Part shown: positions 43,092-51,035 of the stretch, in pieces
How positions within the stretch are numbered: the first letter of the stretch is position 1
Layout of the letters: each line of letters starts with the position of its first letter
Assembly: GCA_050251035.1 (NCBI GenBank)
Contig: JBFWNN010000009.1
Location: 44,386 to 108,385, forward strand
Direction: 5' to 3'
Source of the DNA: Taklimakanibacter sp050251035
GTDB taxonomy: Bacteria; Pseudomonadota; Alphaproteobacteria; Rhizobiales; Aestuariivirgaceae
Length of the DNA stretch: 64,000 nucleotides
The notes under the pieces: model-generated
The model's input: the letters and a program-made list of their open reading frames with translations, nothing else
Database searches by the model: none
Told to the model about the DNA's origin: nothing
Made by a program: the position numbers and the translations under genes

Positions 43092-44186
43092 ATGGAGCAT
43101 ACGTCGGATAAACAGTCTCCGATGCCTGTCGAATGTCGCGGGCTTTGGAAAGTTTATGGTCGGCGTGCTGACGCCGCCGTCGCAGCCATTCGCGAGAAGA
43201 ACCTGACAAAAGAGGAGGTCGCGCGGCAATTCGACTGTGTCGTTGGCGTCCGGGATGTCAGTTTCGCCGTGCGTCCCCATGAAATGTTTTGCATCATGGG
43301 CCTTTCCGGAAGCGGAAAATCTACCCTCGTTCGACACATAAATCGGTTGATCGAGCCCAGCGCCGGCGAGGTTCTGGTCGACGGCGTCAACATAAATCGT
43401 CTTCCGGAGCCGGAGTTGCGGCGGTTGAGATCTCGGAAGATCGGCATGGTCTTTCAGCACATGTCGCTCTGGCCACATCGATCGGTTCTGGAGAACGTCA
43501 CGTTCGGATTGGAAATTCAGGGGGTGCCGACTCGGCAAAGGCTTCTGACGGCCCGTTCAGCCCTTGAAAAGGTCGGATTGGAAGGTTGGGAGGACAAGTA
43601 TCCCGACCAACTTTCAGGAGGCATGAAACAGCGCGTCGGGCTGGCCCGGGCTCTCGCCGCCGATCCAAGCATCCTGTTGATGGACGAACCGTTCAGTGCT
43701 CTCGACCCACTGATTCGCCGCCAACTCCAAGATCAGTTCTTGGAGCTGTCGAGAGGCATGAGAAAAACGACCCTCTTCATAACCCATGACCTGGACGAGG
43801 CCATAAGACTGGGTGACCGCATCGCCATCATGCGAGCCGGGACTATTGTTCAAATAGGAACCCCCGAGGACATTGTCTTGAATCCGCGCGACTCTTATGT
43901 CGCGGATTTCGTTCGAGGGATATCTCGACTCCACCTCGTCCACGCAGCCGCGGTGATGATGCCGCCTGAGAAATATCTGTCGGAACATGACGGTGACCTG
44001 AAAAGCCTGCCGAAAGTCCAAATATCGAGCGACCTGAACAGCTTGATCAGCGTCGTCGTCACGCACCGGAAGCCAGCGCTGATAGTCGACGGGGGTACAG
44101 TCGTAGGTGTTGTTACGGCCGAAGCACTGTTGTCAGCCATTCAGGGGCGCGACACAGACGCCGCCAAGCCTGGATCATCCACCTAG
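43092..44186 (+). CDS. proV: Glycine betaine/proline ABC transporter ATP-binding protein
   Basis: 364 residues. The ProV-specific N-terminal extension (CRGLWKVYG, then IREKNLTKEEVARQFDCVVG) is present, followed by Walker A GLSGSGKST, Q-loop VFQHMSLWPHR, signature LSGGMKQR, Walker B ILLMDEPFSALDP and THDLDEA. A partial CBS-type tail (LISVVVTHRKPALIVDGG) ends the protein; such tails sense ionic strength in osmotic forms. ATG 43092 directly follows GGGAGG, which is closer than ideal; ATG 43122 is an alternative. Confidence 0.93.
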   Translation: MEHTSDKQSPMPVECRGLWKVYGRRADAAVAAIREKNLTKEEVARQFDCVVGVRDVSFAVRPHEMFCIMGLSGSGKSTLVRHINRLIEPSAGEVLVDGVNINRLPEPELRRLRSRKIGMVFQHMSLWPHRSVLENVTFGLEIQGVPTRQRLLTARSALEKVGLEGWEDKYPDQLSGGMKQRVGLARALAADPSILLMDEPFSALDPLIRRQLQDQFLELSRGMRKTTLFITHDLDEAIRLGDRIAIMRAGTIVQIGTPEDIVLNPRDSYVADFVRGISRLHLVHAAAVMMPPEKYLSEHDGDLKSLPKVQISSDLNSLISVVVTHRKPALIVDGGTVVGVVTAEALLSAIQGRDTDAAKPGSST

Positions 44187-44196
44187 GAGCGCCGCC

Positions 44197-45138
44197 GTGG
44201 ACTTCTTCACAGATCCGTTTGCATATCTGCACATTCCCCTGGACAGCTGGACTGAAGCCGGCCTGACTTGGGTCGTCGAACACTTTCGCCCGTTCTTCCA
44301 GGCTTACATACGTGAGCCCATTCGCATAACGCTCGAGGCTGTCGAGTCCATCCTTCAGTCCACCCCACCCCCGGTCATACTAGGCTTGGTTCTCCTCCTC
44401 GGCTGGCAGGTGGCCGGACTCAGTGTCGGTATTGTGGCCTTCTGCTGCATGTTCGCCATCGGAGCCATCGGGGGCTGGCCGCAATCAATGACGACATTGT
44501 CGATCGTGCTCACCGCGATCATGTTCTGCACCGCCATCGGGATACCGCTCGGAATTCTCTCGGCCAGAAGCAATCGGGCAGCCTTTGTAATTCGGCCAGT
44601 GCTCGATCTGATGCAAACCATTCCGTCGTTCGTTTACCTAATTCCCGTCGTCATGTTGTTCGGAATCGGAAACGTTCCAGGCGTGATCGTGACGATCATC
44701 TATGCCTTGGCGCCGGTGATCAGGTTGACCAACCTGGGAATTCGTCAGGTCTCACACGATATGGTCGAGGCGGCTGAGGCATTTGGAGCGTCGCCGCGAC
44801 AGGTTCTCTACAAGGTACAGATCCCGCTGGCCGTCCCGACCATCATGGCAGGAGTAAATCAGACGATCATGATGGCATTGTCGATGTCGGTCGTGGCCTC
44901 GATGATTTCGGTGACCGGCCTTGGCCTGACCGTCCTTCGGGGAATAGGGCAACTCAATATGGGTCTCGCCACGGTCGGCGGCGCGGGGATCGTGCTCTTG
45001 GCTGTCACGATCGATCGCATATCCCAGGGATTTGGCAGGTCGGTTCGTGATCGCGGCCATAAGAAATGGTATGAGAGCGGACCGATCGGACTCGTCTTGC
45101 GCGCTTCTCCCTCGGCATTCGGCCGGACGGGAAAGTAA
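44197..45138 (+). CDS. proW: Glycine betaine/proline ABC transporter permease
   Basis: 313 residues with a hydrophilic N-terminus (DFFTDPFAYLHIPLDSW) and about six to seven membrane segments; the coupling loop is VEAAEAFGASPRQVLYKVQIP. This is the ProW/OpuAB layout. It starts at GTG 44197 with AGGAG upstream, ten bases after proV. The stop abuts the ATG of the oxidase gene, so importer and oxidase are co-translated, which points to a catabolic rather than purely osmotic role. Confidence 0.92.
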   Translation: MDFFTDPFAYLHIPLDSWTEAGLTWVVEHFRPFFQAYIREPIRITLEAVESILQSTPPPVILGLVLLLGWQVAGLSVGIVAFCCMFAIGAIGGWPQSMTTLSIVLTAIMFCTAIGIPLGILSARSNRAAFVIRPVLDLMQTIPSFVYLIPVVMLFGIGNVPGVIVTIIYALAPVIRLTNLGIRQVSHDMVEAAEAFGASPRQVLYKVQIPLAVPTIMAGVNQTIMMALSMSVVASMISVTGLGLTVLRGIGQLNMGLATVGGAGIVLLAVTIDRISQGFGRSVRDRGHKKWYESGPIGLVLRASPSAFGRTGK

Positions 45139-46311
45139 ATGACCGATCGAGCTGCATCGACGTGCGATGTCCTCGTCATAGGCGCCGGCGCCTATGGCCT
45201 TTCGACGGCCTGGTTCCTGTCCGAGCAGGACAGAAGCCTTCGGATCCAAGTCGTTGACGCGTCGGACTTCGCCGGAAACGGGACCGGCCGCGCGATAGGC
45301 GGAGTGAGAACGCAGTGGGGTCACGATTCGAACATCCGGATGAGCCTCGAGTCGGTCGAATTCTTCGAGCAGGCCGCCGAGACGCTGGACTATCCGCAAG
45401 GCATCGAACTCAAGCAGCAGGGCTACCTCATTCTGGCCTGGGACGAGGAAACGCTGCGGCGGTTCAAGGACGCGCAGGTCAACCAGCACAAATATGGCAT
45501 CGAAAGCCACATGCTGGACCCGGATGAAGTGCTCTCGATCTCTCCCCATGTGAACCCCGAAGGGCTAGTCGGCGGGGCATTCTGCCAGCGCGACGGCACC
45601 ATCTCGCCTTTCCGGTGGCTGGATGCGCTTCTCGGCGCTGTCCGAAGGAGAGGGGTCACGGTCACGTTCGGCTGCCGGGTCGAGTCGCTTCGACAGAGCG
45701 GGCGATCTTTCCTGGCCAAACACCGAACGGGGACGTTCGAAGCCGCCAAGGTCGTTGTCTGCACCGATTGGGCCGCCCCCGACCTGATCGGCGGACTGGG
45801 CATCGATTATCCGATCAGGCGCACGCCCGTCGAAATCATGGTTACGGAGCCCTATCGCGAAATGTTGGGCCCGGTCCACATTTCGATGCGCCACAAAATG
45901 GCGATCAACCAGATGGTGCGCGGGTCCATCGTCATCAATCACGGCAGGGTCAGGGAAAAGGTCGATGATATCGCAAGCCAGCCGGACTGGTTCCAGGAAG
46001 CCTGCCAGGGAGCATCCGAGGTCATCCCGGCGCTCGGGGAGGTGAATGTCCTGAGAGGCTGGGCCGGCACGATCTCGGTCACGCCGGACATGCAGCCGAT
46101 CCTCTGTGAAACACCTGTGGATGGGCTCTATGTCGCGGTATCCGCCTACAAGGGGCTGATGACTTCACCGGCCGCAGGCCGACTGATGGCCGACCTGGTG
46201 TGCGGCACAGGACAGAACGATCCGATCCTGCCTTTCGTCAATCCGATCCGGTTCTCTTCCAACAAGCTGGTGCGCGAGCCGATGACAAACAGCGCGAAGA
46301 TGGACGACTGA
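45139..46311 (+). CDS. FAD-dependent amine oxidase, DAO family (sarcosine/dimethylglycine oxidase-like)
   Basis: 390 residues. The FAD motif is GAGAYGLS (14-21), GVRTQWG follows the first fold, CTDWAAPDL lies in the middle, and YVAVSAYKGLMTSPAAG near the end closes on FAD. It probably oxidises an N-methyl amino acid. It lies directly after proW and is paralogous to the oxidase at 47.6-48.8 kb (shared CTDWAAP, TPDMQP, YVAVSAYKGLM). It could also be the DAO subunit for the HcnB/OoxA-like protein. Confidence 0.88.
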   Translation: MTDRAASTCDVLVIGAGAYGLSTAWFLSEQDRSLRIQVVDASDFAGNGTGRAIGGVRTQWGHDSNIRMSLESVEFFEQAAETLDYPQGIELKQQGYLILAWDEETLRRFKDAQVNQHKYGIESHMLDPDEVLSISPHVNPEGLVGGAFCQRDGTISPFRWLDALLGAVRRRGVTVTFGCRVESLRQSGRSFLAKHRTGTFEAAKVVVCTDWAAPDLIGGLGIDYPIRRTPVEIMVTEPYREMLGPVHISMRHKMAINQMVRGSIVINHGRVREKVDDIASQPDWFQEACQGASEVIPALGEVNVLRGWAGTISVTPDMQPILCETPVDGLYVAVSAYKGLMTSPAAGRLMADLVCGTGQNDPILPFVNPIRFSSNKLVREPMTNSAKMDD

Positions 46312-46341
46312 CTTTCCCAATCGAACGACGAGCGAGAGACG

Positions 46342-47577
46342 ATGACTGCTATAGACGCCACCACCGAGTATCAAGATGTCTTGAGTGAACCTCTGCTTTC
46401 ACCGCCAGAGATCGATCTGAAGCGCATGAAGGACTACCGGCTCGGCCGGCTGCGCGAGCAGATGGAGAAGCACGATGTCACGTTGTTGGTTCTGACCAAC
46501 CCGATGAGCCTCAGATACGCCGTGGACTTCCGCAACTATGCGATGTTCCAGTCCCGAATACCGATATATTACCTCTTCGTCCCGTTGAAGGGCCCCATCG
46601 TCATCCATGGCGCGCTTCATTCCGACAACGAGCTGATCAGCGAAGGGCGCAAAGCCGCTTACATAAACTTTTTCAACGCCGGGCCCAATCACGCAGAGGA
46701 GGCGCGTCGTTTTGCCAACCAGATCAAGGAATTTCTCAAGGAAATCGGAGCGGAAGGCGGGCGAATTGCGTTGGAAGCCGTCAATCCAAGCGCCACCCAG
46801 GCACTGTTGCAGCAGGGAGTCGACACGATCGACGCCATACCCCTGATCGAGTATGCCAAAGTCATAAAGTCCTCCGATGAAATCAACTGCATTCGCTACG
46901 CGGTCGATGTTGCCCAGCTTGGAATGTCACGCATTCATAAAGCCCTGCGCCCCGGCGTCACTGAAAACGCTCTCTGGTCGCTTCTCCATCAAACCAACAT
47001 CATGCATGACGGCGAGTGGTTCGACGGCCGGGCCCTTTCTTCCGGCCAGAGAACGAACCCGTGGTATCAGGATGCTACCGCGAAGCAGGTCAACGCGGGC
47101 GAGTTGGTGGGCTTCGACACCGATATGCTGGGGCCGTATGGCTACTGCGCCGACGTTTCCAGAACTCTGTTTTGCTATCCGGGAAAACCCTCGGCCGCGC
47201 AACGCGAGCTCTATCGGCGGGCTTATGACGAGGTCCACGCGAATATGGAGCTTTTCCGCCCCGGACTGTCCTTCCTCGATGTCAGCAGGAAGGCGTTTCA
47301 GCAGCCGGCCAAGTTCAAGGCCAATCGCTACACGTGCCTGGCTCATGGCGTGGGGTTGGGGGACGAGTATCCAAAGATCTTCTATCAGGAAGACTGGATA
47401 ACCAATCGCGCCTATGACGGACAGATCGAGCCGGGCATGGTGCTTTGTGTAGAGAGTTATGTCGGTGAAGTTGACGGGCCGGAAGGAGTCAAGCTGGAGC
47501 AGCAGATCCTGATCACGGATGACGGGTGGGAGCTCCTCTCCGACTATCCCTTCGAGGACGACCTGCTGAAGCCATGA
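46342..47577 (+). CDS. M24 family metallohydrolase with DddP (DMSP lyase)-like active-site pattern
   Basis: 411 residues with a creatinase-like N-domain and a pita-bread C-domain. D259, D261 and D271 are in FDTDMLGPYGYCADVSR; Y330, H335 and D341 in NRYTCLAHGVGLGDEYPK; E371 in VESYVGE and E386 in KLEQQ. Adding 36 gives the numbers I recall for the DMSP lyase DddP (295, 297, 307, 366, 371, 377), with the two glutamates one off. Complete metal ligands argue against creatinase. It follows ProXVW, which carries DMSP-like betaines. Lyase activity is an inference. Confidence 0.82.
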   Translation: MTAIDATTEYQDVLSEPLLSPPEIDLKRMKDYRLGRLREQMEKHDVTLLVLTNPMSLRYAVDFRNYAMFQSRIPIYYLFVPLKGPIVIHGALHSDNELISEGRKAAYINFFNAGPNHAEEARRFANQIKEFLKEIGAEGGRIALEAVNPSATQALLQQGVDTIDAIPLIEYAKVIKSSDEINCIRYAVDVAQLGMSRIHKALRPGVTENALWSLLHQTNIMHDGEWFDGRALSSGQRTNPWYQDATAKQVNAGELVGFDTDMLGPYGYCADVSRTLFCYPGKPSAAQRELYRRAYDEVHANMELFRPGLSFLDVSRKAFQQPAKFKANRYTCLAHGVGLGDEYPKIFYQEDWITNRAYDGQIEPGMVLCVESYVGEVDGPEGVKLEQQILITDDGWELLSDYPFEDDLLKP

Positions 47578-47626
47578 GCTCGGGCCGGACGATCCGATCG
47601 CACCTTCAGCCAACCGTCGTCTGAGT

Positions 47627-48781
47627 GTGGGGCACGAGCGCAACACCGCGGATGTCCTGATCGTCGGCGCCGGCTTTTTCGGGCTGGCTACCGCTTGGGC
47701 GCTCCTCGTCAGAGATACCACCCTTCGGGTAATGGTCCTCGATGCGGGGGACTTCGCGTCGGGGGGATCGGGACGCAATGGCTCGGGATTTCGCCTGCAG
47801 TGGTCGCGTGAGTTCAACATTCAGCTGGTGGTGGACAGCCTCGAGGTTTTTCGGAATGGCGAGGATCTCCTGGGGTACCGCGGTGGGTTGGATGTCAAGC
47901 ATCAGGGGTATCTGATGCTCGCTCATTCCGCTGCCGCCTTGGAATCGCTCCAACAGGCCGTCGATCTCCAGCAAATCCTTGGTGTGCCGAGCCAGATCCT
48001 GTCTGCGGACGAATGCTTGAAGGTTCAGCCCGGATTGAACCTGAGCGGTCTGCGCGGCGCTTCCTATTGCTGGAAGGATGGCACGCTTTCGCCGTTCAAG
48101 TGGTTGGATGCGCTCTATGGCTTTGTTCGAAGAGCGGGTGGAGTTGTCAAATTTCAAACCAGCGTCAGCTCGGTCACGAGCCTTCCTTCCAGCTTCCTGG
48201 TGACAGCGAATGAAGAACAGTATCACGCAAAGAAAGTCGTGATCTGCACGGATTGGGCAGCCCCGGAACTTCTTTCACCCTTGGCCGTCAATCTCCCAAT
48301 CAGGCGCGCGGCTAAAGAAGCGCTGATTACCGGAGCAACTCGGCCAATGGTTCGAACGGTATTGATGTCGGGAATGGTCGGCCTGGGCATCAAACAACTG
48401 GATCGTGGCAATATCATCATCACGTTGTCCCGGAGCACGAACTGCCCGAACGGTGAGTTGGATTCGCCTCGACCCTGGCTGTCCGAATGTTGCCGCAAAG
48501 CCACGAACCTTCTGCCGTCGCTTTCAGAGGTTTCTGTTCTCAGGCAATGGAACGGTTATATATCCCGGACCCCGGACATGCAGCCAGTTCTCGGACGAAC
48601 CGAAATAGACAATCTGTATGTGGCCGTCTCTGCTTACAAGGGGCTCATGATCTCTCCGCAAGTTGGACGGATAATGGCGGACATCATCCTCGATGGCCAT
48701 TCCACCCACGTCGCCGCCGGCGCTCTTTCTGCGAGCCGTTTCAAGGCCGATGCACTCGTCCCCGAAACGTTGACGATCTGA
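47627..48781 (+). CDS. FAD-dependent amine oxidase, DAO family (second paralogue)
   Basis: 384 residues: FAD motif GAGFFGLA, SGRNGSGFRLQW after it, CTDWAAPELL in the middle, and TPDMQPVLG plus YVAVSAYKGLMISPQVG at the end. It is paralogous to the oxidase at 45.1-46.3 kb. It starts at GTG 47627 with no strong ribosome site, 49 bases after the M24 gene. It probably oxidises a related methylated amino acid in a successive step. The racemase-fragment repeat begins 20 bases after its stop. Confidence 0.87.
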   Translation: MGHERNTADVLIVGAGFFGLATAWALLVRDTTLRVMVLDAGDFASGGSGRNGSGFRLQWSREFNIQLVVDSLEVFRNGEDLLGYRGGLDVKHQGYLMLAHSAAALESLQQAVDLQQILGVPSQILSADECLKVQPGLNLSGLRGASYCWKDGTLSPFKWLDALYGFVRRAGGVVKFQTSVSSVTSLPSSFLVTANEEQYHAKKVVICTDWAAPELLSPLAVNLPIRRAAKEALITGATRPMVRTVLMSGMVGLGIKQLDRGNIIITLSRSTNCPNGELDSPRPWLSECCRKATNLLPSLSEVSVLRQWNGYISRTPDMQPVLGRTEIDNLYVAVSAYKGLMISPQVGRIMADIILDGHSTHVAAGALSASRFKADALVPETLTI

Positions 48782-48800
48782 CGGCGTGGACTGAGCCGGG

Positions 48801-49144
48801 TGTTGGACAGATTGGCCGGAATCCATACCGTCGCGATGACGGTCGCCGACTTCCGCCAGCCCGACCGGGTGAGAGCGGAAATCCTGAGCGGCATCGACAC
48901 CCTGGTGAGAGACAGCGGCGCCGAATGCATCATCGTGACGGGCACCACCATGGCCGGCGTCGCGCGCTCGCTCCAGGCCGATTCTCCCGTGCCGCTCCTC
49001 GATGGTATTTCCTGTGCCGTTCTCCAGGCCGAGAGCCTGGCGCGGCTTCGCGTTCCCAAGCCGCGTGCCGGCAGCCTCCAGCGACAGCGCTCGGAGGACT
49101 TGACCGGCGTCGATCCGGCGCTCGCCGATCTGCTGAACTCATAG
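48801..49144 (+). pseudogene. 3' fragment of a hydantoin racemase gene
   Basis: 114 codons reading in the racemase frame from LDRLAGIHTVAMTVADF to the native stop. They correspond to residues about 132-245 of the protein at 28294-29031 with a few changes (for example TGTTMAGV for TGATMAGV). The N-terminal half is missing and no ribosome site precedes it. It marks the right edge of the repeat-bounded segment. Confidence 0.88.
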
Positions 49145-49164
49145 CGGATGCGACAACCGGCGCC
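48801..49164 (+). repeat. Long direct repeat, copy B
   Basis: Second copy of the 28688-29052 segment, same orientation, constant offset of 20113 until a single-base deletion near the end. It starts 20 bases after the last island gene and ends at CCGGCGCC, where a match to the tRNA-Gly upstream region takes over. Confidence 0.93.
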
Positions 49165-49185
49165 GTGCCTGATGCGGGCGTAGCT
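49157..49185 (+). other. Fragment matching the 5' flank and first 12 nt of tRNA-Gly
   Basis: 26 of 29 bases match 20281-20309, i.e. 17 bases upstream of the tRNA gene plus GCGGGCGTAGCT, its first 12 bases. The cloverleaf is not continued, so this is no tRNA gene. It overlaps the end of repeat copy B in CCGGCGCC, suggesting a join at that microhomology. The remaining gap to 49392 shows nothing else I can name. Confidence 0.65.
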
Positions 49186-49392
49186 GGCCCCGTCGGCGCA
49201 CAAGCCCTGTACATAATTGTAAGTCCGGCTGCCTCGGGTCGTGCGGTTATATTTCGCCGCTGGAGGGCATGATGACGAGCAAGCCTCAGATTCCGGCAGG
49301 GGTCAATTGTTCGACCAGATGCTTGCGATAACACCGATCTGCGGTCGTCATCAAGCCATGATGCGAAGATCTGAAACCTCGTGGTGAAAGCA

Positions 49393-50886
49393 ATGCCGCT
49401 CAGCCAGCGTCCCGTCACGCTCATCGAAGGCGGCATGGTCATTGCCCATGACGGCGAAAGACACCGCCTTATCGACAATGGGGTTGTGGCGTATCGTGGC
49501 GACCGGATCGTTCATGTCGGAAAGTCCTATTCCGGGCCGGTTGCGGAACGTATTTCGGCGGCGGGCAAGATCATCATCCCGGGTTTCATCAGCGCGCATT
49601 CGCACGTGTCGATGCAGACGGGCTCTCGGCTGATCCTCGATCATGGCCGCCCGCCTTTCAGCCGGGCGCTCTTCCTCAATTATCTGCCGGCCACGGCGGG
49701 CTCGCCCAGTTACCTCGACCGGCCCGACCATCGCCTATCGGCGGAATTCGGCTTTGCCGCGCTGCTGCAGCACGGCATCACCACCGTCGTCAACTTCGCT
49801 CCCGGCGGGCCAAGCGCGGGTGAGGACACCGCGGACATTGCGCGCCGGTTCGGCATTCGCCTCTACTATTCGCCGGTCGCAACCTCGGCGCGCTATGAAT
49901 TCGACAGAACCGGACAGCTCAGGACGGAGTGGGACGAGGGACGAGGGCTCGCGGAACTCGACAAAGCGGAGCGTTTCATCGAGAAGCTGGAGACCGATGC
50001 CGGCCTCGTTCGCCCCATTGTCATGGTCGATGAGCTCTTGCTGACGTCGCCAGAACTCCTGAGCGCGGCGCGGGCGGTGGCCGAGCGGCATGGAACCGGG
50101 CTGACGCTCCATGCGGCGGAGCAGGCCTATGAGTTCCATCATGTCCTGCGCGAGAAGGGGCGCACGCCGGTCGAGTTTCTGGCGGATCTGGGCGTCCTGT
50201 CGCCGAAGACGATCATCGCGCATTGCCTCATGGTGGGTGGGCATCGGGATGTCGGTCATCCGCATAGCGGTGATCTGCAGCTTCTCGGCTGCAATGGCAC
50301 GACGGTCGCGCATTGCCCGGTCGTCCAGGCGCGACGCGGCTATGGTCTCGAAAACTATGACGCCTACAAGACTGCCGGTGTCAATATTGCGCTGGGCGCC
50401 GATACGTGGCCTCTGGATCTCTTCCAGGAAATGCGCATGGCGGCGCTCTTGGGCAAGCTCAAGACCGGTCGCTACGATGCCGCCGTCTCGCTCGACATCT
50501 TCAACTCGGCGACTCTGGCGGGCGCCGCGGCCCTTGGCCGGCCGGATCTCGGGAAACTGTGCCAGGGCGCCGCTGCCGATATCGTCCTCGTTTCCGCCGA
50601 CAGTTTTCACATGCAGCCGATGCGCGATCCAGTCCAGGCGCTCGTCCATCTGGCAACGGCCGGAGATGTCGATACGGTGATCGTGGCCGGCAAGACGGTC
50701 GTCGACCAGCGCCGGCTCGTCTTCGATCCGGACGGCAAAATCCTGCGTCATGGCATGGAGCGGGCGCGAATCGAGTGGCAAGCCTTCGGCAATGACCATT
50801 GGTCGCACGTGCCGACGGACGATATTTTTCCGCCACCTCTGACGCCCTGGGAAGGTGAGACGGAGCCGACCGGCATGCCGGCGTGA
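49393..50886 (+). CDS. Amidohydrolase family protein (TrzA/guanine deaminase-like)
   Basis: About 497 residues of the metal-dependent amidohydrolase barrel: PGFISAHSHVSMQTG with HSH, THHAAEQ-type region (LTLHAAEQ), IAHCLMVGGH, VAHCPVV and LGADTWPLD. These place it in the aminohydrolase branch that acts on heterocyclic or guanidino-type substrates. It is only distantly similar to the amidohydrolase at 25.8-27.3 kb and lacks the CxxCH tail. ATG 49393 follows GGTGAAA; a GTG at 49381 is possible. It probably belonged to the locus before the island arrived. Confidence 0.86.
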   Translation: MPLSQRPVTLIEGGMVIAHDGERHRLIDNGVVAYRGDRIVHVGKSYSGPVAERISAAGKIIIPGFISAHSHVSMQTGSRLILDHGRPPFSRALFLNYLPATAGSPSYLDRPDHRLSAEFGFAALLQHGITTVVNFAPGGPSAGEDTADIARRFGIRLYYSPVATSARYEFDRTGQLRTEWDEGRGLAELDKAERFIEKLETDAGLVRPIVMVDELLLTSPELLSAARAVAERHGTGLTLHAAEQAYEFHHVLREKGRTPVEFLADLGVLSPKTIIAHCLMVGGHRDVGHPHSGDLQLLGCNGTTVAHCPVVQARRGYGLENYDAYKTAGVNIALGADTWPLDLFQEMRMAALLGKLKTGRYDAAVSLDIFNSATLAGAAALGRPDLGKLCQGAAADIVLVSADSFHMQPMRDPVQALVHLATAGDVDTVIVAGKTVVDQRRLVFDPDGKILRHGMERARIEWQAFGNDHWSHVPTDDIFPPPLTPWEGETEPTGMPA

Positions 50887-50913
50887 GGCACTAGGACTTC
50901 CGCTTCGCGAGCG

Positions 50914-51003
50914 TTGAGCAGCGGCGATCTCGCCTGCATCGTCCGCATCAATGCGCTGCATAAGACTTTCGGGAATTACACCCGCGTCATCGAACCGACA
51001 TGA
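50914..51003 (+). pseudogene. N-terminal scrap of a PotA-type ABC ATPase
   Basis: In the 149-bp gap after the amidohydrolase gene, one frame reads VRINALHKTFGNYTRVIEPT and then stops at 51001-51003. This resembles the first strand-turn of PotA-like ATPases (compare VELRGVSRIYGSYQAVEPTD in the gene at 62.4 kb). Nothing of the rest is present. It suggests that a Pot-type transporter once followed the amidohydrolase, as in the 21-27 kb locus, and was replaced by the Dpp-type genes. Confidence 0.45.
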
Positions 51004-51035
51004 TCCGATCCGGCTGAACAGTTGGTCGTAGGACG

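Noticed and set aside
46342..47577. Creatinase
   Set aside because: Creatinase lacks the metal-binding set, whereas all Asp/His/Glu ligands are present here together with a DddP-like DTD and HGVGxxD arrangement.
49174..49185. A second tRNA-Gly gene
   Set aside because: Only the first 12 bases match. The D-arm, anticodon and T-arm are missing.
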